DNA of 64,000 nucleotides from Pseudomonas fluorescens (GCF_003732425.1 NZ_MOBX01000005.1:186001-250000); one strand, 5' to 3'. Positions 28,373 to 37,784 are shown, counted from the first letter of the stretch. Notes: generated by a model not told the origin, from the sequence alone. Translations and numbers: made by a program.

Positions 28373-29692
28373 TCATGCGAAGCGATTTGCAGGGCGAACC
28401 AGGCCCAGATTCTCGCGCAAGGTCCGGCCCTCATACTCGGTTCTGAACAGCCCACGCCGTTGCAGTTCCGGGACCACGCCATTGACGAAGTCTTCGAGCC
28501 CGCCCGGCAGGTGTGGCACCAGCACGTTGAAGCCATCCGCAGCGCCCTGTTCGAACCACTCTTGCAACCGATCAGCAATCTGCTCCGGCGTACCGACCAG
28601 GCTGTAATGCCCGCGCCCGCCCGCAATCTTGCGACCCAGTTCAGCGAGGGTCAGGTTCTCCCGCCCGGCCAGTTCAGTGAGCAATTTCTGCCGACTCTGC
28701 TGACCGCTTTCCGTCAGCGGTAATTCCGGTAGCGGCCCGTCCAGCGGGTACTTCGACAAATCGAAGTTGCCCAGCATACGCCCAAGCAACACGACGCCAA
28801 CCTCGGGTTCGACTAATTGCTGAAACGTTTCACATTTTTCCTGCGCTTCGGCATCGCTGCGACCGACCACGACGAAAACCCCGGGCATGATTTTCAGCGA
28901 GTCAGCGCTGCGCCCGTACTTGGGCAAACGTGCTTTGAGGTCGGCGTAAAACGCTTGGGCATTGGCCAACGAAGTCTGCGCGGTGAACACCACTTCAGCC
29001 GTCTGCGCCGCCAGTTCGCGCCCGGCCTGCGAAGAACCGGCCTGAACGATCACCGGGTGCCCCTGGGGCGAGCGCGCGAGGTTCAGCGGGCCTTTGACCC
29101 GGAAGTGCTCGCCAGCGTGATCCAGCACATGCAATTTCCCAGGGTCGTAATACGCGCCAATGGCCTTGTCGCGAATAAACGCATCATCCTCCCAACTGTC
29201 CCATAGCCCGGTTACCACCTGATGAAACTCGCGGGCACGGCTGTAGCGTTCGGCATGCCCAAGATGTTCATCTCGGCCGAAATTCAGCGCTTCGGCCGCG
29301 TTGTCCGAGGTCACCAGATTCCATCCTGCACGCCCAGCCGAAAGGTGATCGAGCGAAGCGAATTTGCGCGCCACGTGGTACGGCTCGTTGTAACTGGTGG
29401 TCGCCGTGGCGATCAGGCCGATGCGCTCTGTCACCGCACTCAGCGCCGAGAGCAACGTCAGCGGTTCAAAGTGATCGGAGCGTGCCATGCGACTGGCGAT
29501 GTCCTGGGTTGGCGCGGCAACGCTGTCAGCGACAAATAACGCATCGAACTTCGCCGCCTCGGCAATCTGCGCCAGTTGCTTGTAGTGGGTGAAATCCAGG
29601 CCGGCGTTGGCCGGCACCTCCGGATGACGCCATGCCGCCACGTGGTGCCCGGTGGCCATGAGAAATGCGCCGAGTTTCAGCTGTCTGCTCAT
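28373..29692 (-). CDS. FMN-dependent monooxygenase, NtaA/SnaA/DszA family (LLM)
   Basis: 439 residues, the usual length. Seen: TIM-barrel start LKLGAFLMATGHHVAAW, FASLDHLSAGRAGWNLVTS (FMN-site loop), and the C-terminal GTPEQIADRLQEWFEQGAADGF segment. Family knowledge: NtaA/SnaA/DszA-type enzymes use reduced FMN from a partner reductase to oxidise aminopolycarboxylates, organosulfur or similar compounds; the substrate here is unknown. It starts two bases after the stop of the TonB-dependent receptor gene, so the two form an operon for uptake and attack of one compound. No flavin reductase gene is adjacent. Confidence 0.88.
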   Translation of the reverse strand: MSRQLKLGAFLMATGHHVAAWRHPEVPANAGLDFTHYKQLAQIAEAAKFDALFVADSVAAPTQDIASRMARSDHFEPLTLLSALSAVTERIGLIATATTSYNEPYHVARKFASLDHLSAGRAGWNLVTSDNAAEALNFGRDEHLGHAERYSRAREFHQVVTGLWDSWEDDAFIRDKAIGAYYDPGKLHVLDHAGEHFRVKGPLNLARSPQGHPVIVQAGSSQAGRELAAQTAEVVFTAQTSLANAQAFYADLKARLPKYGRSADSLKIMPGVFVVVGRSDAEAQEKCETFQQLVEPEVGVVLLGRMLGNFDLSKYPLDGPLPELPLTESGQQSRQKLLTELAGRENLTLAELGRKIAGGRGHYSLVGTPEQIADRLQEWFEQGAADGFNVLVPHLPGGLEDFVNGVVPELQRRGLFRTEYEGRTLRENLGLVRPANRFA

Positions 29693-29694
29693 CG

Positions 29695-31920
29695 TCAGAA
29701 ATCCTTGCGCAGTTGCACGCCAAAGTAACGCTCGTCATCCCGTGGAACGGCGCGGTAGATGTAGTTGCCGCCGCTGGCGAGCAGGGGCGAATAAGACTTG
29801 TCGGTGAGGTTCTTGCCCAGCAGCGCGACGCGCCAGCCATTGCTGTAATCGGCCAAGGCGACGCTGGCGTTCCACAGACCGTAGGCGCCTTGTTTGGTGT
29901 CAACGTTCTGGCTGATGTCGTACTGCACCTCGCTCTGCCAGCTGTAGTCGGTGCCGAGTTCGATATCCAGGCCGTTATCCAGCGGGATGGTGTAGTCGGC
30001 GCGCACGTAGCTTTTCCAGTCAGGGCTGAACGGCAGCGGTTTGCCGTTGACGTTGCACGACGCGGCCGCGCCTGCCGGGCAGGCGAATTCGTCGATGCGC
30101 GCACGGGTGTAGGCCAGCGCGCCGGACAGCTTCAATTGCTGGGTCGCCTGCAAGGCGTAATCGAGTTCGACGCCTTCGGTGCTGACGCTGCCGGCGTTGA
30201 TAAGACGCGTCACCACTTGCCCGGCAACGGTGTCGAAGAAGTTCGCCTGATAGTTATCGTAGTCGCTGTGGAACACCGCCAGGTTGGTGGTCAGGCGATT
30301 GTTCCAGCTGGTCGCTTTGATCCCCGCCTCCCAGGTGTTCGAGGTCTCCGGTTTCAGCGCTTCGGTGTCACGCGGCTGCATGTTGAAGAACACGTTGTAG
30401 GCCGGGCCTTTGTAGCCGCGCGAGTAGGTCAGATACGTGGTGACCGTATCGCTCAGGTCGTACTGCACGCCGAGGCGGCCGGACCAGCCGTCTTCGTCCA
30501 CTGAACCGGAACTGCTGGTGGCCGGTTGAATGCCGCTGACCGTGGTCGCCGAGGTCGAGACGCGGCGGTGATCGTATTCCAGATCATCGTGGGTGTAGCG
30601 CAGGCCGGCGATGCCGCGAAAGTCCGAGGTGAAGTTCAGCGTGCTCTCGCCAAACACGGCGTAACTGTCGCTGGTCGTGCTGTAGTTGGCGACGCCACGG
30701 TCGGTGCGCGTTGTCGTGGTCAATGTGCGCTGATAGGTCTCGTCATCCTTGCCGTGCATGTAGAACAGGCCGCCGACGTATTCAAGGAATTCACCTTTTG
30801 GAGAAGCCAGGCGCAGTTCCTGCGAGTACTGATCAAAGGCCAGATCACCTTTGTCCGCCGTGCCGGGAAACGCCGCCGTCACCGTGCCGAGGCGGTCGCC
30901 ATCCTGATACTGCGTATTGTCCCAGCCGCGCCACGCGGTGATCGACGTCAGGGTGTAATCGCCCAGTTGCCAGTCGAGCTGGCCGGACAGACCTTTGTTG
31001 GTGTCCTCAACGTGTGAGCGGGTGTCGGTGTTGATGTCGCGGTTGTGGCTGCTCGCATTGACCGGGCTCAGCGCGTTGGCGAAGGCCGGGGTCAGCGACT
31101 TGCTGACCACGCCGTTGGGGCCGTCGTCGTGGGACTGCATGTAGTCGGCGATCAGGGTAAAGGTGACGTCGTCGTTCGGGGTGAATTCGAGTTTGCCGCG
31201 CACGCCGCGGTGGTTGTAGCCGCTGACCTCCTGACCGTTGTGTTTGTTATCGACGTTACCGTCGTAGGTACCGAACAACGTACTGATCGAGCCTTTCAAC
31301 GTGTCCGGAATCAGGCTGCCGCCAATGCCGAAACGGGTGCGGCTTTCGTTACCGCTGTAGTACGACTGATCGATGTAGCCGTGGGTCTCGGCGGTCGGTG
31401 CCTTGCTGGTGATGTTGAGCACACCGGCCGAGGCGTTTTTGCCGAACAGCGTGCCTTGCGGGCCACGCAATACTTCGACGCGCTCCAGATCCAGCAGATC
31501 CAGCGTGGACTGCCCCGGACGCGCATACACCACGCCGTCGATCACCGTCGCCACGGTCGGCTCGACGCCCGGCGAGGTGGAAATCGTACCGACGCCGCGC
31601 ACGAACAAAGACGTGTCTTTGTTCGACGCGCCAGTGCGGAAGTTCAGCGACGGCACTTGCTGGACGATGCTCGCCACGCCGTTGCGGTTGTCGCGCTCAA
31701 GTTGTTCGCCGTCGATCACCGAGACCGCGACCGGCACTTTTTGCAGCGACTCTTCGCGGCGCGTGGCGGTGACGGTCACGGATTTGAGAGTTGGTTCCTG
31801 ATCACTGCTCTCGGCAGCGAATGCGTTGGGCAACGGTAGCGCCGCCAACCCCGTGAATAACCAGCCGGCGGCGCGAATCGACTGCGCCAGTGTGTGTGTC
31901 GCCCCAGGAATGTTGTGCAT
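29695..31920 (-). CDS. TonB-dependent outer-membrane receptor
   Basis: 741 residues from the ATG at 31920, giving a signal peptide that ends near NAFAAES (about residue 35). Longer frames extend into the LacI-regulator region without a ribosome site. Seen: plug domain from about 45 (TLKSVTVTATRREESLQKVP, then LDLERVEVLRGPQGTLFGKN), a large beta barrel, and the terminal Phe of outer-membrane proteins (LRKDF). It imports a bulky or scarce substrate with TonB energy. It lies upstream of an FMN-dependent monooxygenase in the same operon and diverges from a LacI-type regulator. Ferric siderophores are the common default, but the context argues for an organic nutrient. Confidence 0.9.
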   Translation of the reverse strand: MHNIPGATHTLAQSIRAAGWLFTGLAALPLPNAFAAESSDQEPTLKSVTVTATRREESLQKVPVAVSVIDGEQLERDNRNGVASIVQQVPSLNFRTGASNKDTSLFVRGVGTISTSPGVEPTVATVIDGVVYARPGQSTLDLLDLERVEVLRGPQGTLFGKNASAGVLNITSKAPTAETHGYIDQSYYSGNESRTRFGIGGSLIPDTLKGSISTLFGTYDGNVDNKHNGQEVSGYNHRGVRGKLEFTPNDDVTFTLIADYMQSHDDGPNGVVSKSLTPAFANALSPVNASSHNRDINTDTRSHVEDTNKGLSGQLDWQLGDYTLTSITAWRGWDNTQYQDGDRLGTVTAAFPGTADKGDLAFDQYSQELRLASPKGEFLEYVGGLFYMHGKDDETYQRTLTTTTRTDRGVANYSTTSDSYAVFGESTLNFTSDFRGIAGLRYTHDDLEYDHRRVSTSATTVSGIQPATSSSGSVDEDGWSGRLGVQYDLSDTVTTYLTYSRGYKGPAYNVFFNMQPRDTEALKPETSNTWEAGIKATSWNNRLTTNLAVFHSDYDNYQANFFDTVAGQVVTRLINAGSVSTEGVELDYALQATQQLKLSGALAYTRARIDEFACPAGAAASCNVNGKPLPFSPDWKSYVRADYTIPLDNGLDIELGTDYSWQSEVQYDISQNVDTKQGAYGLWNASVALADYSNGWRVALLGKNLTDKSYSPLLASGGNYIYRAVPRDDERYFGVQLRKDF

Positions 31921-32024
31921 GTTTGCCCGCTCGAAATTGGCCCTGAACCGCTGCCGTTCTGCGACGACAGCGCCTGAATCGGTGTCTTGGGCATTCGCTC
32001 GAGCGAGTAGCAGACAGCGCGCTT

Positions 32025-32038
32025 TGTTAGCGCTACCA
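32025..32038. promoter_or_regulatory. LacI/GntR-type operator TGTTAGCGCTACCA
   Basis: A near-perfect palindrome with the central TAGCGCTA lies in the spacer between the divergent receptor and LacI-type regulator genes. Pseudomonas GntR (a LacI-family regulator) recognises a site containing TAGCGCT, as I remember, and the encoded regulator has a closely similar head-piece. So it is a good candidate for its own binding site, acting on both promoters. Confidence 0.5.
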
Positions 32039-32125
32039 TCGACAGTATTGGCAAGCCGCACATAGAGCGTCCAATACTGAAAAATTACTTTTATATGCGA
32101 TTTGGTTTTTAAGAAGGATCGACCC

Positions 32126-33163
32126 TTGAGCGAAGAAAAGCCACGCAAACGTCGTGGCGCCGGACGTGTAACGCTGAATGCCGTGGCGCGCCAAGCCGGG
32201 GTTTCGGCGATCACCGTGTCGCGCTACTTCAATCAGCCCGAGCAGGTTTCGCCCGAGCGCCGCGAGCGGATTGCGGCGGTGGTAGCGGAGTTGGGTTACG
32301 TGCCGAATCTGGTGGCCGGTGGCTTGGCGTCAGCGCGAGGGAAAATCGTCGGCATGGTCATCCCGAACATCTCCGGGCCGATCTTCGCCAATACCATTCA
32401 AGGTTTCAGCGATACGCTTAGCCGCCATGGCTATCAGCTGTTGCTGGCGTCGAGTTACTTCAGCACCGAGCAGGAAGAAAATGCGGTGCGCGCGTTTCTC
32501 GGCTGGTCGCCGGCGGCGCTGGTGCTGACCAGTCACTTTCACAGTGCGGGCACGGAAAAGATGATCGCCGAGGCGGATGTTCCGGTGATCGAAACCTGGG
32601 ATTACCAGCCGGATCGCGAGCCGATGCAAATTGGTTTTTCGCATTTTGAAGTGGGCGTGACGGCAGCCAGGTATCTACTGGAAAAAGGCTACCAACGTAT
32701 CGCCTTCGTGCAGAACAGTGCATCGGGCGACTTCAGCGCGCTGGAGCGCCGCGACGGTTACGCGGCGACTCTGCGCGAATCTGGATTAGAACCCTGGGTG
32801 TTCGCCCCCGACGCTGATCGCGCACCATTCGAGGCCGGCAAACAGGCGATGGACGCCCTGATGAGCGCATCCCCGCGCCCCGATGCGATCATCTTCGCCA
32901 ACGACAACCTCGCCGCCGGCGGCCTGCTCGCCGGGCAACGCGCGGGTTTGAAAATCCCCGAAGACTGCGCCGTGCTTGGCTTCGGCGACTACCCGTTCGC
33001 CGAGATGCTTTTGCCAAGTCTGAGCACGATCAAACCACCGGCACTGGAGATCGGCGTACTGGCTGCAACACGCGTACTGGAAAGCCTCGGCGTCTTGCCT
33101 AGCGACGAGGTGCAACGCCTGAATCTACTGCAATGCCAGGTGATCGAACGCGAAAGTACCTGA
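32126..33163 (+). CDS. LacI-family transcriptional regulator (GntR/IdnR-like)
   Basis: 345 residues from a TTG at 32126 with AAGGA nine bases upstream; the TTG at 32102 lacks a site. Residues about 15–60 form the helix-turn-helix and hinge (TLNAVARQAGVSAITVSRYF, then ELGYVPNLVAGGLAS). The rest is a periplasmic-binding-protein-like effector domain (MVIPNISGPIFANTIQGFSD, FANDNLAAGGLLAG). It probably represses the divergent TonB-receptor/monooxygenase operon and itself through the TAGCGCTA palindrome. The effector is unknown; gluconate is the ligand of the nearest relatives I know. Confidence 0.88.
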   Translation: MSEEKPRKRRGAGRVTLNAVARQAGVSAITVSRYFNQPEQVSPERRERIAAVVAELGYVPNLVAGGLASARGKIVGMVIPNISGPIFANTIQGFSDTLSRHGYQLLLASSYFSTEQEENAVRAFLGWSPAALVLTSHFHSAGTEKMIAEADVPVIETWDYQPDREPMQIGFSHFEVGVTAARYLLEKGYQRIAFVQNSASGDFSALERRDGYAATLRESGLEPWVFAPDADRAPFEAGKQAMDALMSASPRPDAIIFANDNLAAGGLLAGQRAGLKIPEDCAVLGFGDYPFAEMLLPSLSTIKPPALEIGVLAATRVLESLGVLPSDEVQRLNLLQCQVIEREST

Positions 33164-33168
33164 CTTCG

Positions 33169-33570
33169 CTATACCGACAGTTCGCGCAAGGCGGCCGCCG
33201 CGAGGAAACCGGAGCGGGATCGATAGCGCTGGTCACGTCGGACTGTCTGGTCAATACGCTCAAGTAGTTGCTCAGGCAATGTGGCGTTAAAACGCACTGA
33301 CTTGCCGAAATACGGGGTGATATCAAAATCGACCACACCCCAGATCCCCCCGGCGTAATCCGGATTATCGAGATGCGCATCAATGTCCCGCACCTGAGGC
33401 AAAGGCGCGCCGTCGGCGACCAAACCCTCATAGTGAAGCGCCAGCGCCTCCTGAGTATTTTCAAAAGCATCAGCGACCGTAGTGCCTGCGGAGAAACAGC
33501 CCGGGACATCCGGGATGATAACTCCGTAGTCTGAATCGGCATCCTTGTGCAGAACGACCGGGAATTTCAT
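33169..33570 (-). CDS. hicB: HicB-family antitoxin
   Basis: 133 residues from MKFPVVLHKD, with AGGAAGG upstream of the ATG at 33570. N-terminal HicB fold: VVLHKDADSDYGVIIPDVPG and the segment ENTQEALALHYEGL. C-terminal part (about 95–131) is a ribbon-helix-helix DNA-binding unit (LPEQLLERIDQTVRRDQRYR). HicB neutralises the RNase HicA and represses the operon. Here hicA (33630–33812) is interrupted, so hicB is an orphan antitoxin. It sits just after the LacI-regulator gene, whose end is five bases away on the other strand. Confidence 0.9.
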   Translation of the reverse strand: MKFPVVLHKDADSDYGVIIPDVPGCFSAGTTVADAFENTQEALALHYEGLVADGAPLPQVRDIDAHLDNPDYAGGIWGVVDFDITPYFGKSVRFNATLPEQLLERIDQTVRRDQRYRSRSGFLAAAALRELSV

Positions 33571-33629
33571 ATGAGTGAGTCCTTCCTCTGACAGGCCAAT
33601 CAAGGGGCCCTCGTTTCCAATAGCAGGCC

Positions 33630-33812
33630 TCATTTCAAGCCCGCCTGTTTCAAAATGCTGTTGATCGTGCCCTTCGGCAGATCCGATTCAGGGTGCTTGA
33701 TCGTCACCCTTCCCTACTTGAGCGGATGCTTGTATTGGTGGTGGCTGCCTTTCACCGCTACCAGAAACCAACCATCGTCCTCGATCATCCTGATCATTTC
33801 CCGACTGCGCAT
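33630..33812 (-). pseudogene. hicA: hicA toxin gene interrupted by an in-frame TAG
   Basis: The minus strand from the ATG at 33812 encodes a 60-codon HicA: MRSREMIRMIEDDGWFLV, KGSHHQYKHP, then TAG at codon 33 (33714–33716). It resumes as GRVTIKHPESDLPKG and INSILKQAGLK before a natural stop at 33630. The dsRNA-binding-like fold and the catalytic His (GSHHQY) are complete apart from the stop. A single change (for example CAG or AAG to TAG) explains it. The gap to hicB is 59 bases. If not suppressed or a sequence error, it makes a 32-residue, inactive peptide. Confidence 0.85.
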
Positions 33813-34078
33813 TTCCTTTGCCCTGTTCGACCGCTGGAGCTATTCACTCTAGGGGACGCAGGCGGATTTCATACACACGATACACACTAAGATAAATATT
33901 AGCTCACTGAACCAGCACTCGGTTGTGGGTTAGATCAACGGCAGCCGGGTGCCAAGAAGAAAAATACCCCGCCAGCCACACTCTCTTTAAGAGTCGCAAA
34001 ATGTGTGCAATCTCGAGACATGACGTGCAGTGGCGGGGGCTGGATTGGCTATGCTTTAAAGGATACCGAGGTGGCCCT

Positions 34079-34167
34079 ATCGCGAGCAGGCTCACTCCTA
34101 CAGGGGTTGCGTTGTACATAAAATTCATGTGCAACCACGCGCCACAAGGAGCGAGCCTGCTCGCGAA
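34079..34167. repeat. Diverged family A REP pair
   Basis: Copies at 34079–34103 and 34144–34167 with several changes (CTCACTCCTACAGG). The rest of the 33813–34210 spacer holds no gene; a weak stretch of hairpin-prone sequence is all I see. Confidence 0.8.
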
Positions 34168-34210
34168 GGCGCTCTTCCCGGCACTGCACCTCCACCAGGC
34201 AGAACGCCCC

Positions 34211-34471
34211 ATGCACACCACCATCATCATTTTCTTCGGCCTGGTCTTGCTCGCCCTGATGCTCTACATCGGCGAACGCATCGGCTTCAGCCGCCAGACC
34301 ATGGCCTACGGCTTCGCCGCGCTGTGGCTGGCATTGACGGTGATTAACGGCGCGGTAGGGGTGGTGCACGCGGGCCAGCCGCTGGGTTCGGAAATCGCGA
34401 TTGGCAGTGCGGTGTTCGGTGTGCCGATGGCAGCGATGGTGTTGTTCATGGTGCTGAGCGCCGAGTCGTGA
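34211..34471 (+). CDS. Small inner-membrane protein of unknown function
   Basis: 86 residues from the ATG at 34211; no strong ribosome site. Two or three membrane helices are visible (TTIIIFFGLVLLALMLYIG, then a second and third near residues 32–85). It has little soluble part. Its gene ends 24 bases from the convergent betT gene. I do not recognise the family; a possible permease accessory, but nothing links it to betT beyond position. Confidence 0.55.
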   Translation: MHTTIIIFFGLVLLALMLYIGERIGFSRQTMAYGFAALWLALTVINGAVGVVHAGQPLGSEIAIGSAVFGVPMAAMVLFMVLSAES

Positions 34472-34495
34472 ATCGACCCGGCGCCCAGCTGCCAA

Positions 34496-36496
34496 TCAAC
34501 GCACCAGATGCAGGAACTGCATGTGCCGTTCGTACTGGTCGAGGATGTCGTTGATGATCTGTTCTTTGGTGTAGCCGACCAGATCGTAGTCCTGACTGCC
34601 CTCGCTCAAATGCACCTCGGCACGGTAGTAGCGACGATTGTTGAGCTGCTTGGAACCCATGCCACCGCGCGCGAACGACGGCGTGAAGTAGCCGCGCATC
34701 TGCACTTGGTAGATGAACGGATGCTGCTCGCCGTGGCCGATTTCCAGGCTGACGTTGTCGTGCGAGGGATCCGGCTGAGTGACCACGTTGAGGCCTTTTT
34801 CAACGAACACCGCCGTCACTTCCTCAATCGCCGGGCGCACTGTGGTGTCCATGAAACGGTACACCTCGTCACGCGACGGGAAGTGCACCGCCTGACTCAG
34901 GCGCTGACGCCAGCCGCCCGTTCCACGCCGCGCACCGGAGACCGGAGCCAGCGAATGCAACTGCGCGATCTGCTTCTGCGACTCCAGATAGAACGCCTTG
35001 TGCAAACCCCACATCATCAGCAGCAAGATCAGCGAGAACGGCAGCGACGTCAGCACTACCGCTGATTTCAGCGCGTCGATGCTGCCGGAGAACAGCAGCG
35101 CGCTGGTGATCAGCGCGGTCATCGCGCCCCAGAACACTCGCAGCCATTTCGGCCCGTCTTCGTCCGGGTTGCCGCCCTTGGCCGACAGCGTCGAAAGCAC
35201 CACGGTGCCGGAGTCGGCAGAGGTGACGAAGAACACGAAGCTGATAAACACCGTCACGGCGATGACGGTTTTGCTCCACGGGTAGGTTTCCAGCAGCAGG
35301 TAAATGCTCATCGACGGGTTGTCGATGGCCGACATGCCCAGCGCGCTCATGCCGTGGTTGAGCACTTGATCCAGCGCGCTGTTGCCGAAAATTGACATCC
35401 ACGCGAGGGTGAAACCGAGCGGGATCAGCAGTACGCCGAAGACGAATTCACGGATGGTCCGGCCACGGGAAATCCGTGCGATGAACAGGCCCACGAACGG
35501 CGACCATGCAATCCACCAGGCCCAGTAAAACACCGTCCAGCCACCGAGCCAGTCGCTCGGTTTGTCGTAGGCGTAAAGGTCAAAACTCTTCATCGGCAAG
35601 GCGCCGAGGTAGTCGCCAAGGTTCTGGATCAAGGTGTTGAGCAGGTGCTGGGTAGGCCCGGCGAACAACACGAACAGCAGCAGCGCGCAGGCCAGCAGCA
35701 TGTTGATGTCGGACATCACCCGCACGCCTTTATCGACGCCGGAGACGGCCACGATGATCGCCGCGCCCATCATCAGCGTGATCAGGCCAACCTGAATCCA
35801 CTGGGTGTGAGCGATGCCGAACAAGTAGTCGAGACCGGAGTTGAGGTGCAGCACACCGAAGCCCATGTCGGCACCCAGACCGAACACCGTGGCGATGATG
35901 CCGAAGCCGTCCACTGCGTAACCGATCGGGCCGTTGATACGCTTGCCGATCAGCGGGTACAGCGCTGAACGCAGGGCCAGCGGCAGGTTGTGGCGATAGG
36001 CGAAATACGCCAGCGCCATGCCGACGAAGGCGAATACGCCCCAGCCATGCAGGCCCCAGTGCAGAAACAGAACTTGCATCGCCTGACGTGCCGCGTCTGC
36101 CGTGCCCGCCTCGCCTTGCGGGGGTTGGAGCATGTGGGTCAGCGGTTCAGAGACGCAGAAGAAAAACAGCGTGATGCTGATCCCGGCGGCGAACAGCATG
36201 CCGGCCCATGACAGGTAACTGAATTCGGGCTCGTCGTGGTCGGCACCGAGTTTTATCTTGCCGTAGCCGGATAAGGCGGTGACCACCACGAAGACCAGAT
36301 ACAGCGTCATCGCGAGCATGTAATACCAGCCGACCGTATTGGCCGCCCAGTTTTGCGCTTGCAGCAGCCAGGCTCCAGCCTGTTCCGGCATAGCGATAAC
36401 AACCAGACCAAACAGCAGAATGACCGTCGCGGCGAAATAAAACACCGGCGGATTCATGCGCACCAGACCGCTGGCGGGGGTAGACGATGCACTCAT
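34496..36496 (-). CDS. betT: BCCT-family choline/betaine transporter
   Basis: 666 residues: twelve membrane helices with the BCCT signature (WWIAWSPFVGLFIARISRGR, about 329–348) and LHWGLHGWGVFAFVG, followed by a cytoplasmic C-terminal tail of about 180 residues. Long tails of this kind are typical of osmosensing BetT. It imports choline (or betaine) driven by protons or sodium. Upstream lies a palindrome like the BetI operator (36588–36617), pointing to choline-dependent control. betIBA are not in the window, so this betT is separate from them. BetT1, BetT3 or a betaine transporter cannot be separated by reading. Confidence 0.92.
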   Translation of the reverse strand: MSASSTPASGLVRMNPPVFYFAATVILLFGLVVIAMPEQAGAWLLQAQNWAANTVGWYYMLAMTLYLVFVVVTALSGYGKIKLGADHDEPEFSYLSWAGMLFAAGISITLFFFCVSEPLTHMLQPPQGEAGTADAARQAMQVLFLHWGLHGWGVFAFVGMALAYFAYRHNLPLALRSALYPLIGKRINGPIGYAVDGFGIIATVFGLGADMGFGVLHLNSGLDYLFGIAHTQWIQVGLITLMMGAAIIVAVSGVDKGVRVMSDINMLLACALLLFVLFAGPTQHLLNTLIQNLGDYLGALPMKSFDLYAYDKPSDWLGGWTVFYWAWWIAWSPFVGLFIARISRGRTIREFVFGVLLIPLGFTLAWMSIFGNSALDQVLNHGMSALGMSAIDNPSMSIYLLLETYPWSKTVIAVTVFISFVFFVTSADSGTVVLSTLSAKGGNPDEDGPKWLRVFWGAMTALITSALLFSGSIDALKSAVVLTSLPFSLILLLMMWGLHKAFYLESQKQIAQLHSLAPVSGARRGTGGWRQRLSQAVHFPSRDEVYRFMDTTVRPAIEEVTAVFVEKGLNVVTQPDPSHDNVSLEIGHGEQHPFIYQVQMRGYFTPSFARGGMGSKQLNNRRYYRAEVHLSEGSQDYDLVGYTKEQIINDILDQYERHMQFLHLVR

Positions 36497-36587
36497 GAAA
36501 GGTGCACCTCAAGGAATTGAAACGTGGCTGAAATGATCGGACTCAGCAAAGGCAAGCCTCCTGTTGTGAGCGGGCAGCGAACCACCG

Positions 36588-36617
36588 GTTTAACTTGAAT
36601 GAACGTTCAAGTTAAAC
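36588..36617. promoter_or_regulatory. Perfect 30-base palindrome, BetI-like operator
   Basis: Arms of 12 bases (GTTTAACTTGAA and its complement) flank TGAACG, so the core is TTGAATGAACGTTCAA. P. aeruginosa BetI sites contain TTGAACGTTCAA as I remember it. It lies 92–121 bases upstream of the betT start. It implies release of betT repression by choline. Confidence 0.6.
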
Positions 36618-36761
36618 ATGGATGGGGTCGCAAGGACTAATCGTACGGCTAGGCGGTAGTTTTCTTACGCTAGCTCAAGGAGGGGTATGACGCGGGTTTG
36701 GAGGGATTCGTTCACTGGAGATTTGGCTGATTGCCATTATCTCGATTCGGCCTGCAAACCA

Positions 36762-36828
36762 TTCGCGAGCAGGCTCGCTTCCACATTTGAAGCGCATTCC
36801 ATTGTGGGAGCGAGCCTGCTCGCGAAGA
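36762..36828. repeat. Family A REP pair
   Basis: Two inverted copies with a 21-base loop, next to the 3' end of the serine acetyltransferase gene. Confidence 0.92.
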
Positions 36829-36857
36829 GGCCAGATGCCGCAACGCAATTTCAGAGC

Positions 36858-37784
36858 CTACTTCTGCGTCCCGTCATCATGCTGCAAATTCGCCTGGGTC
36901 AGATTGCACCCGGCCGGCACACTGCGCGTCAGCCACACATTGCCGCCAATGGTCGACCCTTTGCCAATGGTGATCCGCCCGAGAATCGTCGCCCCGGCAT
37001 AAATCACCACATCATCTTCAACGATCGGATGACGCGGATGGCCTTTCTGCAACTGCCCGTCTTCATCCGCCGGGAAGCGCTTGGCGCCCAACGTCACCGC
37101 CTGATAAATCCGCACCCGCTCACCAATGATCGCCGTCTCGCCGATCACCACACCCGTACCGTGATCGATAAAGAAGCTGCGGCCGATCTGCGCACCTGGA
37201 TGGATATCGATACCGGTCGCCGAATGGGCGATTTCCGCGCTGATCCGCGCCAGCAACGGCAAACCGGCGCGATACAAATGGTGCGCGAGACGATGATGAA
37301 TCACCGCCAGAATCCCCGGATAGCACAGCAGCACTTCATCGACACTGCGCGCCGCCGGATCACCGTGATAGGCCGCCAGCACATCGGTGTCGAGCAGCGT
37401 GCGCAGGCCCGGCAGTGCCAAGGCAAAATCCTGCACGATCTGAATCGCGCGGGCCTCGACTTCAGTGTCAGCCTGCGCGCTGTGGCGGGCGACATAACGT
37501 AGCTCCAGGCGGGTCTGCGCCAGCAAGGCATTCAACGCCACATCGAGGGTGTGGCCGACGTAGAAATCTTCACTTTCTTCGCGCAGGTCCACCGGCCCCA
37601 GGCGCATCGGGAACAGCGCCCCACACAACGCTTCAAGAATCTCCGCCATCGCCGCCCGCGACGGCAACTCGCGACCACCCTGCTCGCCGGACGCCCGGCC
37701 GTTCTGTGCCCGCCACTGATCCCGCGCGCTGCGCAGTTGACTGACGATGGTCTGCAATTGCCAATGACTGGAACGCTCGCTCAC
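36858..37784 (-). CDS. Serine O-acetyltransferase (EpsC/CysE type)
   Basis: 308 residues. The enzyme acetylates L-serine with acetyl-CoA, making O-acetylserine for cysteine synthesis. Seen: hexapeptide-repeat left-handed beta-helix from about 180 ([62 protein letters not shown]) with the catalytic His in IDHGTG. The long helical N-terminus and total length match the EpsC-type subgroup more than E. coli CysE (273 residues). It is divergent from the D-cysteine desulfhydrase gene, starting about 190 bases from it. Confidence 0.92.
   Translation of the reverse strand: MSERSSHWQLQTIVSQLRSARDQWRAQNGRASGEQGGRELPSRAAMAEILEALCGALFPMRLGPVDLREESEDFYVGHTLDVALNALLAQTRLELRYVARHSAQADTEVEARAIQIVQDFALALPGLRTLLDTDVLAAYHGDPAARSVDEVLLCYPGILAVIHHRLAHHLYRAGLPLLARISAEIAHSATGIDIHPGAQIGRSFFIDHGTGVVIGETAIIGERVRIYQAVTLGAKRFPADEDGQLQKGHPRHPIVEDDVVIYAGATILGRITIGKGSTIGGNVWLTRSVPAGCNLTQANLQHDDGTQK

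Noticed and set aside
33923..34471. Long frame of 182 codons before betT
   Set aside because: Its first half runs through a REP repeat; only the part from 34211 looks like a real membrane protein.
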